Assembly: GCA_020634315.1 (NCBI GenBank)
Contig: JACKBV010000006.1
Location: forward strand, 124,001 to 188,000
Reading direction: 5' to 3'
DNA length: 64,000 nucleotides
Source: Ardenticatenaceae bacterium
GTDB taxonomy: Bacteria; Chloroflexota; Anaerolineae; Promineifilales; Promineifilaceae
Below the pieces are notes generated by a model. The model ran no database searches and was not told the DNA's origin. It saw only the letters and a list, made by a program, of their open reading frames with translations. Shown piece after piece: positions 33,479 to 42,618 of the stretch (its first letter is position 1; the number at the start of each line of letters is the position of its first letter). The position numbers were made by a program, and so were the translations under genes.

Positions 33479-33946
33479 TTATGCGTCACTTTCCAGCAGG
33501 TTGTTTCTCGGAGCTTCCGTTTTTGGCACAAGCAGGGCGTGCAGCAGATCAAAGAAAAAGAGAAACCCACCCTGCACGATGATGCCTTGCCCCTGCCCGC
33601 GCCAATGCGGATTATCATGCCCTTTGCGGCGTGCCAGCAGCAGCCCGCCCAACACATATAGAACGTCTAAACCGGTGTTAATCCACAGCAAACGGCGCAA
33701 ATTGCGGCTTTCTTTGTGCAAGGTTTGCGCTGTGTTGGCCTGCGGCTGCCGGGCGCGGCGTTGCGTGCCGTATTTGCCAAAGAGAGCGATGAGCAGGTTA
33801 ACGATACCCCAACCGGCAAATTGTAGGCCGATGCCGCGCTGACGTGCATCTGACCGGCGCTGCAAAGCTGCACCGGTGGTGATGCTGGATACGGCCCAGG
33901 CGAGCAGCCGTTGTGTTAGCTGGCGGTTAAAATCCCAAATGGACAT
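33479..33946 (-). CDS. small integral membrane protein of unknown function
   Basis: A 155-residue protein with hydrophobic segments around QFAGWGIVNLLIALFG, LWINTGLDVLYVLGGLL and GGFLFFFDLLHALLVP. The GWG-N-A and INTGLD-LY blocks suggest a conserved bacterial membrane family (DUF6992-like), but this is uncertain. It starts two bases after the MaoC stop and is probably in an operon with it. Confidence 0.65.
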   Translation of the reverse strand: MSIWDFNRQLTQRLLAWAVSSITTGAALQRRSDARQRGIGLQFAGWGIVNLLIALFGKYGTQRRARQPQANTAQTLHKESRNLRRLLWINTGLDVLYVLGGLLLARRKGHDNPHWRGQGQGIIVQGGFLFFFDLLHALLVPKTEAPRNNLLESDA

Positions 33947-33948
33947 GG

Positions 33949-34362
33949 TTATTCTACTGTTTCTACCAGCAGTGTTGCTTCGCCTTTCACCACGTCTTTG
34001 CCATCCTGGTTGAAGCAGCGGGTGAACAGGGTCAATATGGATTTCTCCGGGTCCCAGTCGCGTACTTCGACTTCGGCGGTGATGGTGTCGCCGATGCGTA
34101 CTGGCCGTGTGAAGCGCACGCTTTGGTTGAGATAGATGCCGCCAGGGCCGGGGAGCTTTGTGCCGAGTACGGCCGAAATCAGACCAACGCTGAGTATCCC
34201 ATGGGCGATGCGTCCCTGGAAACGTGTTTTTTGCGCGAATGCTTCGTCCATGTGGACGGGGTTGGTGTCGCCAGTGACTTCGGCTACCAGATCGATGTCA
34301 CGCTCGCTGACTGTCTTGCTCAGTTGTGCTTTGCTGCCGATAGAAAAAGTTGGTGTTGTCAT
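33949..34362 (-). CDS. MaoC/PhaJ-type enoyl-CoA hydratase
   Basis: A single hot-dog domain of 137 residues with the hydratase-2 motif TGDTNPVHMDEAFAQKTRF followed by RIAHGILSVGLIS. Asp and His in this motif are the catalytic pair. Such R-specific hydratases act on trans-2-enoyl-CoA and often feed polyhydroxyalkanoate or fatty-acid pathways. Located between the racemase gene (54 bases upstream) and a membrane protein gene (two bases downstream) on the same strand. Confidence 0.9.
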   Translation of the reverse strand: MTTPTFSIGSKAQLSKTVSERDIDLVAEVTGDTNPVHMDEAFAQKTRFQGRIAHGILSVGLISAVLGTKLPGPGGIYLNQSVRFTRPVRIGDTITAEVEVRDWDPEKSILTLFTRCFNQDGKDVVKGEATLLVETVE

Positions 34363-34416
34363 GGTGTTTAAATTCCTGTTTGGTAATGGTTGAAAGTGAA
34401 AATTCTGTTTGTTGTC

Positions 34417-35109
34417 TTATTGGAGGGCGAAGGCAACGGCCGTTTCCGCATGAATCTGTGTCGTATCAAAAACCGGCACAGGGCTGTCCGCCTGATTCAC
34501 CAACAGCCCAATTTCCGTGCAGCCGAAAATGATGCCTTCCGCGCCGCGTGCTGCCAGGTCGGCGATAATTTCCCGGTAGCGAGTTCGTGAATCCGCTTTG
34601 GTAATGCCCAGGCAAAGCTCGTCGTAGATCACATCGTGAACCACTTGTCTGGCCGGAGCGGGTGGGGTGAGCACTTCCAGGCCATGCTGTGTGACAAGCC
34701 GACCTTTATAAAAATCCTGCTCCATCGTGTAATTTGTGCCGAGCAGGCCAATGCGGTGCAGCCCTTGTGCCTGAATTGCCTGCGCCGTAGCATCGGCGAT
34801 GTGCAGCAGCGGAATATGGATGGCGGCCTGGACTTCATTCGCCATTTTGTGCATAGTATTGGTACAGATAATCAGTAAATCAGCGCCACCGCGCTCGACT
34901 TGCTGGGCGGCCTGGACCATCATGGCGGTGGCTGCTTCCCAATTTTCTTGCTGCTGTAGCTGTTCGATTTCATGAAAATCGAAGGAGTAGAGCAAGCATT
35001 TTGCGGAGTGCAGTCCACCCCGCCGTTGTTTGACTGTTTCGTTAATGAGGCGATAGTAGGTGAGGGTGGATTCCCAACTCATACCGCCTAACATGCCTAT
35101 TGTTTTCAT
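34417..35109 (-). CDS. aspartate/glutamate racemase family protein
   Basis: A 230-residue protein with GMLGGMSWESTLTYYRLIN, the first catalytic cysteine in IICTNTMHKMA and the second in IIFGCTEIGLL. These match PLP-independent amino-acid racemases of the Asp/Glu family, which interconvert D and L forms by a two-cysteine mechanism. ATG 35109 was chosen: a near-consensus promoter at 35118-35146 ends eight bases ahead of it and there is no ribosome site, so the mRNA is probably leaderless. A TTG at 35118 is less likely. Confidence 0.88.
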   Translation of the reverse strand: MKTIGMLGGMSWESTLTYYRLINETVKQRRGGLHSAKCLLYSFDFHEIEQLQQQENWEAATAMMVQAAQQVERGGADLLIICTNTMHKMANEVQAAIHIPLLHIADATAQAIQAQGLHRIGLLGTNYTMEQDFYKGRLVTQHGLEVLTPPAPARQVVHDVIYDELCLGITKADSRTRYREIIADLAARGAEGIIFGCTEIGLLVNQADSPVPVFDTTQIHAETAVAFALQ

Positions 35110-35117
35110 AGCTGGCA

Positions 35118-35146
35118 ATTATAGGAAAGTGGTCATGGATTGCCAA
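35118..35146 (-). promoter_or_regulatory. sigma-70 promoter of the racemase gene
   Basis: On the minus strand TTGGCA (35146-35141) and TATAAT (35123-35118) are 17 bases apart, one mismatch from the full consensus. The start codon begins eight bases after the -10. Confidence 0.75.
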
Positions 35147-35295
35147 TGTGCAGTGCGTGGGTGGGTAAGGAAACGGCCGTATCTCCTGTCGATAAATAAG
35201 CTTTACTATTAACACCATCTTTACAACGGGGTGCCTGCGGCAGTCTATAATGGGAGCCACAGGACGTAGATTTGATCACTTTGAGGAAAATGTGG

Positions 35296-37104
35296 ATGGC
35301 TAAGCGCGAATTTCATTATCGTTGGGTGTGGGAACTACAAGCCAGCCCACAGGCTCTATGGCCGCTTGTGGCCGATACCAATCGTTTTAATATGGACACC
35401 TTGTTACCGTCGGTAACGCAAGCCGCGGCCATAGGCAACGGGCGGCGACTGTTGCGTTTTCGCCTGCCGGTTGTGACCTTATCTTGGGAAGAGGAGCCGT
35501 TTAACTGGATTTATCCGTCGCAGTTTGGCGTGGTGCGTCGCTATCGCAACGGGCCGATTCGGCAGATGATTGTACAGGTTGACCTGGAACCGCTGCCGGA
35601 TGGTGGCACGCGTGCCACGTATCAGGTTTGGGCTGAGCCACGAAACATTTTGGGCTTGTTGGGCATTCCTGTGGTGATTGGCCTGATTTCGGCGCACCAA
35701 TTTGCCCGTGTGTTTGCTGCGTATGATGCACTGGCTGTGCAAAACAAACTGCCGGTGAGCCAACCGCTTTTCCCCCGTTTTGTACCAGGGGGACGTGACC
35801 GTTTGTCCCAAATTCGGCAGCAGCTTTTGGCGGATGGCGTGAATGCGCATTTGCTGGCGCAGTTGGTGGCGTTGGTGGCGGATGGGGATCAGGTGACGTT
35901 GTCGCGGTTACGGCCGTATCAACTGGCCGATTATTGGGCAGCAGACCGACGCGAAGTTTTGGAACTATTCTTGCTGGCAACGCGTGCCGGAATGCTTGAC
36001 TTCCAATGGGAACTGATTTGCCCCATGTGTCGCGGCGCAGAACACAAAGCAGAGCATTTGGCGGACATTGAAGCAAATGTGCATTGCAGCAGTTGTAACA
36101 TTGATTTCGCGGTGAATTTTGATCGCTCGGTAGAGCTGACATTTCGCCCCAATCCCGCTATCCGCAAAGTTGAAGCAACCGATTACTGTGTGGCCGGCCC
36201 ACAAACGACGCCGCACATCATTGTGCAGCAGTTGTTACCGCCACACGGCTCCCAAAAGGTGCAGCCCGTGTTGGAAGCGGGGCAGTACCGACTGCGTGCG
36301 TCGGCTTTACCGGGGAATCAACTGCTACAGGTTGCCGCGGGCGGGGAAAGTATGGCGATCTTGCACGCTGTGCAAGATTGGTCGGTGCAAGTGCCCCAGC
36401 TAAACACGATGCCTACGCTGCAATTTGCCAATGAGACGGATGAAGAGCAGTTGTTGATTTTGGAGCGGGTTTCCTGGAGTGATCAGGCGGCAACGGCCGC
36501 GGAAGTGACTGCCTTGCAGCGTTTTCGCGATCTTTTCTCTTACGAAGCGCTGCGCCCGGATACGCAAATTTCGGTGGGGCGGTTGACCATCATGTTTACT
36601 GACTTGCGCGATTCCACGCGGATGTACCGCGAAATTGGCGATGCGCCCGCTTTTGGTCTGGTGCTTGACCATTTTGACGTGCTGCGTCAGGCGATTGATA
36701 TGTATGAGGGGGCTATTGTCAAGACAATTGGTGATGCTGTCATGGCGGTGTTTCCCCGGTCGCTGTCGGCGTTGCAGGCGATTTTGCAAGCGCAGCAAAT
36801 ATTGGCGGATCCACCTGGCGAGCAACGGCCGTTACTCCTCAAAGCAGCCATTCACACCGGCCCGGCAATTGCCGTTAACCTCAATGAACGGCTCGATTAC
36901 TTTGGCACAACCATTAACATCGCTTCGCGCCTGGAGAAGTTTGCCCAGGGTGGCGATGTGATTTTGTCGCAAGCGGTGTATGCAGACCCGGAAATCGGCC
37001 GTTTCCTCGCCGACACCCCCTCACTAAGCGCGTACTCCTTTAGCGAACGCCTCAAAGGGTTTGACGAAGATCGCTTTGATTTATGGCGCATCGAAATGAA
37101 ATAA
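35296..37104 (+). CDS. class III adenylate/guanylate cyclase with SRPBCC and DUF5939-like domains
   Basis: Residues about 3-165 look like an SRPBCC/START-type ligand pocket (WELQASPQALWPLVADTNRFN). A middle region contains a zinc-ribbon-like pair CPMC...CSSC and fits the DUF5939 domain. The C-terminal cyclase holds IMFTDLRDSTRMYREIGD (metal-binding aspartates), KTIGDAVMAVFP and NERLDYFGTTINIASRLEK. Mostly seen together in bacterial cyclases of this subgroup. It probably makes cAMP or cGMP in response to a hydrophobic ligand or partner; the signal is unknown. ATG 35296 is chosen over 35290 for spacing to GAGGA at 35283-35287. TATAAT at 35246-35251 may be its -10. Confidence 0.88.
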   Translation: MAKREFHYRWVWELQASPQALWPLVADTNRFNMDTLLPSVTQAAAIGNGRRLLRFRLPVVTLSWEEEPFNWIYPSQFGVVRRYRNGPIRQMIVQVDLEPLPDGGTRATYQVWAEPRNILGLLGIPVVIGLISAHQFARVFAAYDALAVQNKLPVSQPLFPRFVPGGRDRLSQIRQQLLADGVNAHLLAQLVALVADGDQVTLSRLRPYQLADYWAADRREVLELFLLATRAGMLDFQWELICPMCRGAEHKAEHLADIEANVHCSSCNIDFAVNFDRSVELTFRPNPAIRKVEATDYCVAGPQTTPHIIVQQLLPPHGSQKVQPVLEAGQYRLRASALPGNQLLQVAAGGESMAILHAVQDWSVQVPQLNTMPTLQFANETDEEQLLILERVSWSDQAATAAEVTALQRFRDLFSYEALRPDTQISVGRLTIMFTDLRDSTRMYREIGDAPAFGLVLDHFDVLRQAIDMYEGAIVKTIGDAVMAVFPRSLSALQAILQAQQILADPPGEQRPLLLKAAIHTGPAIAVNLNERLDYFGTTINIASRLEKFAQGGDVILSQAVYADPEIGRFLADTPSLSAYSFSERLKGFDEDRFDLWRIEMK

Positions 37105-37112
37105 TGTAGTGG

Positions 37113-37141
37113 TTCCCAAACGACATGGAATCCTCTATAAT
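37113..37141 (+). promoter_or_regulatory. promoter of the histidine phosphatase gene
   Basis: TTCCCA (37113-37118) and TATAAT (37136-37141) are exactly 17 bases apart. The start codon follows 25 bases later with GGAGG in between. Confidence 0.6.
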
Positions 37142-37166
37142 GGGCTTAGCCTTGGAGGAGTTTCAC

Positions 37167-37748
37167 ATGTCAATACGTACTGTTTACTTACTTCGTCATG
37201 CCCAAGAGGATCGTGATAACCGCGCTGATGTATGGGGTGGTCCTCTCACACGAACCGGAGTGGCTCAAGCGCAAGCCGCTGCGACATTTTTGCAAAACGT
37301 GCCATTTACCGTTATTTATGCCAGTACACTGCGCCGCGCACGCCACACAGCAAAGTACATTGCCCAATATCATCCCGGTGTGCCGTTAATGGGCACTAAC
37401 CTGCTTTGGGAATGTATTCCGAGTGTTCCACACCTGTCATCAGACACAGCCAATCTCATTTCGCCGGAACATGTGCAGCAAGATCGAGAACGAATAGCCC
37501 TGGCCTATGAACGGTATTTTAGCCCGCCGGAAAATGGGACAGAGCGCCACGACCTGATTGTTTGTCATGGCAACTTGATTCGCTACTTTGTCTGCCGCAT
37601 TTTGCATGCGCCATTAGAGATGTGGGTGAATCTGGAGATGTGCAATTGTGGCTTGACACGAGTCGAGATACGGCCGAACGGCCGTCGCGTGCTGATTGCA
37701 CATAACGAAAGCTGCTATTTGCCAGAATCCTTGATTACATTTGTCTAA
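37167..37748 (+). CDS. histidine phosphatase superfamily protein
   Basis: A 193-residue phosphoglycerate-mutase-like phosphatase. The catalytic histidine is in YLLRHAQED, where the usual RHGE is replaced by RHAQ, a variant resembling PGAM5-type Ser/Thr phosphatases. Second-half signature LIVCHGNLIRYFVCR contains the other active-site histidine. The substrate cannot be assigned. GGAGG six bases ahead fixes ATG 37167; a start at 37125 would lie upstream of the promoter -10. Confidence 0.9.
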   Translation: MSIRTVYLLRHAQEDRDNRADVWGGPLTRTGVAQAQAAATFLQNVPFTVIYASTLRRARHTAKYIAQYHPGVPLMGTNLLWECIPSVPHLSSDTANLISPEHVQQDRERIALAYERYFSPPENGTERHDLIVCHGNLIRYFVCRILHAPLEMWVNLEMCNCGLTRVEIRPNGRRVLIAHNESCYLPESLITFV

Positions 37749-37846
37749 AATCAGGGGAAATGGGCATCCGAATAGCGGAGGTTGCGCTCAAAAGCAAGCT
37801 CGCTCAGTTCACGGTAACGAAAGTAATCGGCATTGCTGGCATGCCA

Positions 37847-37885
37847 ACGAAGGCGGGCTTCCCTCTTCTGGATGCCCGCCTTCGT
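37847..37885. terminator. hairpin between convergent genes
   Basis: ACGAAGGCGGGC pairs perfectly with GCCCGCCTTCGT (12 bp, 15-base loop) between the phosphatase stop and the stop of the VWA gene. No long T-run follows, so efficiency is uncertain. Confidence 0.6.
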
Positions 37886-37908
37886 CACTCACTTTAGCCT
37901 GTCAGGCA

Positions 37909-39666
37909 TCATTGTTCCGCTGAAATAGACAAATAGACATTGCTGATCGACTGCGGATCAGCGGTGAACATGTGTCCACTGGTGGCGTCGGCAATGCGCT
38001 GCAAAATGGCTTCGTCAGCGTCTGCGCCAAAGGCAATGGGGAAAATCTTGATGCCGTCGGCTTCGGCGTTGCTGGGCAAACAAGTGGCAAGCATCTGATT
38101 TTCGGTGACATACCCCACTGTATCTTCGCCATCTGAAAGCAGTATGATGCCGTACAGTCGGGATTCTCCTGTGGCGATGTCGTCTTCTTGTGTTTTCTCA
38201 ATGGTTTCCACGGCCTGACAAACTGCTTCGTAAAGGGCGGTATTGCCAGAGGCCAGTAAGCCGTTAACACGTTGTGTTAACCCCTCGACCACGTCACCAA
38301 CACGCGCCGGCGGTTCCATTAACGTGACAATATCGCTGAAGATCATGATGCCTACTTCGTCGTTGGCATCGAGACGGCTGAGAAATTCGGCCGTGGCGGC
38401 GCGGGCTGTGCGGATTTTTTCGCCTTCCATGCTGCCCGAAACGTCAATGACGAGCAGCATCGTCGCTTTGCGTTTGTTGATGGTGAAGATGTCGATGATG
38501 GCCGCGCTAATGTCGGCGTTGGGGCTGGGCAGCGGTGGAACTGTCGCCGGGCTGACACGTGGGTCTGTGCCATTTTCCAGGCTGAGCGGGGCACGCAAAG
38601 GAATGCTGGTGTCTAGTGGGCGCAAGAAGTTATCTATGGCTAATTCTTGTTGGTCACGAGCCAGGAGGTAATCACGGAAAATGGCGGCTGCTTCTGCTTC
38701 ATCATCGTCAACCCAGTCAGCATTGTCGAGAATGCAGTAGGGATGATCGGCCCAAATGGTGCCACCGGCCGGGAAGATGAAGACAAGTGGGAATGTGAGT
38801 TCGTCGCCACGTTCGATGTTGAAGCGCAGTACGTCGGATTCGGGGGCAGCGGCGGCGTGTAGATAGCTGGTTCCCTGGCGGGCCATCAGGTCGAGCAAAG
38901 CGGGGGCTTGACGGCCGTATCTTGACGTATTTTGCTCTAATTCTTGCATCGCCGTTTGCACCTTGTCGCTGTAAATGTCGGCAGGGGTCAGATTGTCCGT
39001 TTTGCCCGCAATGCCGTAAACAAAGCTGGTCATGGCGAGCAGCCCGGAATTGGCATAGGCAGGGTGTGAGTGGCCGAAGCTGAACTGTCCCCATTCGGGA
39101 CGGCCGTAACTGGCCCAACCTTCGGGGTCAGAAGCAAGCGCGACAATGGTGTCCCAGCTAATGGGTGTATCCGGCCAGCCAAGTTGTTCTGCCATTGGCC
39201 GCCACATGGCAAAGCCAAGCGGGGCATAGATGGTTGGTTGGCAAGATTCGCTGGCGATAGGTTTGTTGATGCGCTGGCGCCAGGCATCGTTGGCCTGGTC
39301 AACCCAAGATTGGTCGCCAGGACTCCAGGCAATGGGCTGCGATGTGCCATCGAGGATGGCGTTGAGAGAGCCACCGGAAGTGACGTGACTGACTTCAACA
39401 ACAATGGCTTGACCAGAGCTGGTGGTTTTTCCGGCAGCGTTGAAGTTGTCGACCACCTGGTCGAGCCAGTTTTGCTTGGTGTTTGAAGAAGCAAGTGTAA
39501 CGAGAACAGTGCCTTCGGGAACGGCCGTTGCTGCTGGTGTATCGCCACTGTCCGTGATGACATTGCCGTCATTCAGATTGTTAATGGCTTGCACAAGGAC
39601 AATGGCGCCAATAGCGACCAGCGTCACCAGAATAATAATGGCAAAAACAATGCGGGTTCGGGACAT
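37909..39666 (-). CDS. exported solute-binding/VWA domain protein
   Basis: A signal/anchor helix (residues 5-27) is followed by a bacterial extracellular solute-binding-like region (residues about 50-360: VLVTLASSNTKQNWLDQVV, WRPMAEQLGWPDTPISWDT) and a von Willebrand A domain (about 395-585) with an intact MIDAS motif DVSGSM and LLSDGEDT. This two-domain type is widespread in Chloroflexota and Actinobacteria but its role is not established; it may bind a ligand or surface partner through the metal site. AGGAAG precedes the ATG. Confidence 0.85.
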   Translation of the reverse strand: MSRTRIVFAIIILVTLVAIGAIVLVQAINNLNDGNVITDSGDTPAATAVPEGTVLVTLASSNTKQNWLDQVVDNFNAAGKTTSSGQAIVVEVSHVTSGGSLNAILDGTSQPIAWSPGDQSWVDQANDAWRQRINKPIASESCQPTIYAPLGFAMWRPMAEQLGWPDTPISWDTIVALASDPEGWASYGRPEWGQFSFGHSHPAYANSGLLAMTSFVYGIAGKTDNLTPADIYSDKVQTAMQELEQNTSRYGRQAPALLDLMARQGTSYLHAAAAPESDVLRFNIERGDELTFPLVFIFPAGGTIWADHPYCILDNADWVDDDEAEAAAIFRDYLLARDQQELAIDNFLRPLDTSIPLRAPLSLENGTDPRVSPATVPPLPSPNADISAAIIDIFTINKRKATMLLVIDVSGSMEGEKIRTARAATAEFLSRLDANDEVGIMIFSDIVTLMEPPARVGDVVEGLTQRVNGLLASGNTALYEAVCQAVETIEKTQEDDIATGESRLYGIILLSDGEDTVGYVTENQMLATCLPSNAEADGIKIFPIAFGADADEAILQRIADATSGHMFTADPQSISNVYLSISAEQ

Positions 39667-39734
39667 GTTTTCTTCCTTTTTGTTATATGTGTAGGAACAT
39701 TATTGCCCATTATAGCAAAGGGAAACAGACATGT

Positions 39735-41375
39735 TTATGGCAGCAGCGTCAGCAAAAGCTGGGCAAACAAAATTTTGACAATGGTTGCAATGGGAAACAC
39801 CAACGCATACCCGATATTGGGCAGCTCGTTTTCCGATTGTTCCAGGGCAAAGCCAAGTACGGCCGGCTGCGTTTGCAATGCTGACAGCATCCCAATCAAC
39901 ATGCCATATGGGATTTTCAAGACCTTATATCCAATCCACAGTGTCACAAAAGCCGTGACACAGGTGATAATTGTGCCTGCCAGGAAAATGGAGATGCCGC
40001 CACTTTGGGCGAAGGTCGTGAAAAATGTATAACCAGAGCGAATGCCAATGCCCGCCAGCAGTAAGATGAGACCAACCTGGCGCAAAGTCAGGTTGGCGCT
40101 GTAGGGCAGATTCCAAACAAGCGGGCCGGTGCGGCCAATGGCCCCCAGCACCAACGCCACAATCAGTGGGCCTCCGGCAAAACCCAGCTTGAACACCACC
40201 CCACCCGGCAGCGGAATGGGAACCAGGCCCAGCAGCAGTCCCAATGTCAGCCCCAACCCAAATGAAAGCAGGTTGAGTTCGCTCAGGGCTTTGTAGGAAT
40301 CGCCAAACAGATGGCTGACTTCGCTCAAATCTTTACGCCGCGAGACGACGCGCACACGGTCGCCCAATTCGAGCATGGTGTCGCCATGAGCCAGCAGGTC
40401 AATGTCGCCGCGGCGCACCCGCGTGACAATCGCGCCATGTTCTTGCGGCAGGCGCAGCTCGGAGAGGCGACGGCCGACAACGGCCGGATTGGAGACGAAG
40501 ATGCGGCGATAGTCGTATTGGCTGCGGTCAAATTCCAGATGGATGTCGGTTAACTCGCCCAAAATGGGAACGGCCGTTTGCACATCATCCGGCGTGCCCA
40601 CAATACTGAGCAAATCATTGAGCTGCAAAACCGTGTCTCCCGTTGCCAGGGAAATTTCGTCGCCTCGTTGCAGCCGCCCAAAGACAACATTCCAGTTATA
40701 CCGCTGCCGCAGTTCGCGCAAAGAAGCGCCTACCGTTTCCGAGCGGGTGACGCGCACAGTTTGCGTGTATAAATCCTGCTCCACCAGATGAAATCCGCCC
40801 ATTTTTTTTGCTTCTACACTGTAGTTCACTTTGAAAAGGCGCTGCATAATGGCAACGGCCAGAATCATGCCGAGCACGCCCATCGGATAGGCGACAGAGT
40901 AACCGATGACTGGTTCAGTCAGCAGTTGATCGAGCTGCCCGGCGGGGGCCGTATTGCGGATGGTGTCCAGCAGACCGGCCAACGCTGGCGTGTTTGTGAG
41001 ACTTCCGGCAAACATTCCGGCCGTGATGGTCGCTTTCAGCCCCAAAATAAAATGGGCAGCAATGGTGATGAGCGCGGCCAGCGTCAACATGCCCACGACA
41101 AACAAATTATCGCGCAGCCCCTTGCGCCGGAATGAAGAAAAGAAACCAGGCCCACTGCTAAGGCCGACGGTGTAGACAAAGATAACCAGCCCCAAGAGAA
41201 AGATAATATCGGGCAGTTCCAGGTCAGGATGCAGCGCTCCGGCCGCCAGGCCAACAAACAAGACGGCGGCAACACCAAGGCTGCTCCCTTTTATTTTGAT
41301 ACGGCCGATGGCATATCCCACGGCCAAAACTATAAACAACAGTAAAAGCGGGTTGTCAATCAGTATTTGGATCAT
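39735..41375 (-). CDS. AspT/YidE-type transporter with TrkA-C domains
   Basis: About ten to twelve hydrophobic helices are split by two soluble TrkA-C/RCK-C-like domains in the middle (KVNYSVEAKKMGG to VSRRKDLSEVSHLFGDSY). The N-terminal and C-terminal membrane halves show AGSLTNTPALAG and GMLSALQTQPAVLGFALEQ, the repeated signature of the AspT (aspartate-alanine antiporter)/YidE group. Substrate unknown; it may be an amino-acid or carboxylate exchanger. ATG 41375 behind GAGGGAG is chosen; upstream codons to 41444 lie in the leader. Confidence 0.85.
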   Translation of the reverse strand: MIQILIDNPLLLLFIVLAVGYAIGRIKIKGSSLGVAAVLFVGLAAGALHPDLELPDIIFLLGLVIFVYTVGLSSGPGFFSSFRRKGLRDNLFVVGMLTLAALITIAAHFILGLKATITAGMFAGSLTNTPALAGLLDTIRNTAPAGQLDQLLTEPVIGYSVAYPMGVLGMILAVAIMQRLFKVNYSVEAKKMGGFHLVEQDLYTQTVRVTRSETVGASLRELRQRYNWNVVFGRLQRGDEISLATGDTVLQLNDLLSIVGTPDDVQTAVPILGELTDIHLEFDRSQYDYRRIFVSNPAVVGRRLSELRLPQEHGAIVTRVRRGDIDLLAHGDTMLELGDRVRVVSRRKDLSEVSHLFGDSYKALSELNLLSFGLGLTLGLLLGLVPIPLPGGVVFKLGFAGGPLIVALVLGAIGRTGPLVWNLPYSANLTLRQVGLILLLAGIGIRSGYTFFTTFAQSGGISIFLAGTIITCVTAFVTLWIGYKVLKIPYGMLIGMLSALQTQPAVLGFALEQSENELPNIGYALVFPIATIVKILFAQLLLTLLP

Positions 41376-41446
41376 AAGCTCCCTCGAAGTGTGGGGATTA
41401 GGGAATTCGGGAATACAAGTAAGATTCCCTGACCCCGGCATCAATT

Positions 41447-42559
41447 TTAGTTTTGTGTGAAAAAGTTCAGGACACGCTGGCGAAGTAGCTCATCCGCTGC
41501 GCCAGTGAAGTAGTGGGGTTGACCTTCGTAAGTATAGCAGGTTACAGATTTGCTGCGAGTGCGCAATTGGTCACATAGGTCGGCTGACCAGCTAAATGGC
41601 ACTTGCCCATCGGCCGTGCCATGATGGATGCTGATCGCTGCTGTTATGTCGTCCAGGTAATTGATGGGGGCGAGGCGGGCCATTGTGGCCTGAGGAATAG
41701 CCAGTTCTTCTTGTCCGGAACGGCCGTCTGTCCACTCAAATATTTTCTGATGATTCAAATACTCGTCGGCGCTCATCGAGCCATACAAAACGGCGGCACG
41801 AATATCCTGGTTGACAACAAGCACACGCAGCGCAACGCCTCCGCCCATGCTGTGTCCCCACAAGTTAATGTTTGTGGGATCAGCCAGTTGGAGCGGCCCA
41901 ACTTCTCCACCTTGTTTTTGCACGAGGGCAATCAGGTTGAGCACATCAATGGCAAAGCCAATTCGCAGCGGGTTTTCGCCTGTGTCTGATGGGGGATAGT
42001 TGCGGTAATTGGGGTGAATGACCAAAAAACCGGCGTTGGCTAACGAGTCGGCATGTGGCGTGGTGTATGCTTTTGTCGTGTATTCAGATGGGTTCACATA
42101 GCCGTGCAGTAATAAAACCACCGGCAGCGGCGCGTCCACATTTTTGGGGACATTCATAAACCCGTAAACGGTGAGGCCGTCACTGGGATACGTGATGAGG
42201 TAGCGGGTGAAACGGGGTAATTCTTCGATAACTTCGACGATTTGCAGTGTGCCATCGCCATAGCTGCGTGTGCGCAGGTCGTCGATGGTGTATCCGGCAT
42301 ATGGGTCAGGGGTTGGTGTGATGGTGGGGGTGAGTGTCGGGGGTGGGGTGTTGGTGGGAAGGGGAACGGCCGTATGCGTTGGCGGGATTGTTGCGGTGGG
42401 GTCTGGCGTCGCGGTTGGAAATTCCGGGACGGCCGCCACCGGCATGAGCGTCGGCAAAACCACATCTTGTGGGGCAGTAGCCAAAGGAAGGCAAGCCGTT
42501 AAAAGAGCTGTCCATCCTACCCACGCCAATAAACGGAGACGGATACGGCCGTTCATCAT
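41447..42559 (-). CDS. lipoprotein alpha/beta hydrolase (prolyl oligopeptidase-like)
   Basis: The signal ends in LLTAC, followed by a 60-residue TPTPDPTATIPPTH-type linker common in Chloroflexota lipoproteins. The hydrolase domain (about 90-370) has VVLLLHGYVNPSEYTT, nucleophile GHSMGGGVAL, HGTADGQVPF with the acid, and His in GQPHYFTGAADE. It is an exported esterase or peptidase of unknown substrate. A 16-bp hairpin separates it from the large propeller protein gene upstream on the same strand. ATG at 42559 or 42556 are adjacent. Confidence 0.88.
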   Translation of the reverse strand: MMNGRIRLRLLAWVGWTALLTACLPLATAPQDVVLPTLMPVAAVPEFPTATPDPTATIPPTHTAVPLPTNTPPPTLTPTITPTPDPYAGYTIDDLRTRSYGDGTLQIVEVIEELPRFTRYLITYPSDGLTVYGFMNVPKNVDAPLPVVLLLHGYVNPSEYTTKAYTTPHADSLANAGFLVIHPNYRNYPPSDTGENPLRIGFAIDVLNLIALVQKQGGEVGPLQLADPTNINLWGHSMGGGVALRVLVVNQDIRAAVLYGSMSADEYLNHQKIFEWTDGRSGQEELAIPQATMARLAPINYLDDITAAISIHHGTADGQVPFSWSADLCDQLRTRSKSVTCYTYEGQPHYFTGAADELLRQRVLNFFTQN

Positions 42560-42571
42560 GTCAGGTCAAAG

Positions 42572-42610
42572 AGAAAGTGTGGCCTGGTGATAATCCAGGC
42601 CACACTTTCT
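42572..42610 (-). terminator. 16-bp hairpin after the propeller gene
   Basis: AGAAAGTGTGGCCTGG pairs perfectly with CCAGGCCACACTTTCT around a seven-base loop, nine bases past the stop of the propeller gene. The following minus-strand sequence is T-rich but interrupted. Confidence 0.75.
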
Positions 42611-42618
42611 GAAAACTA

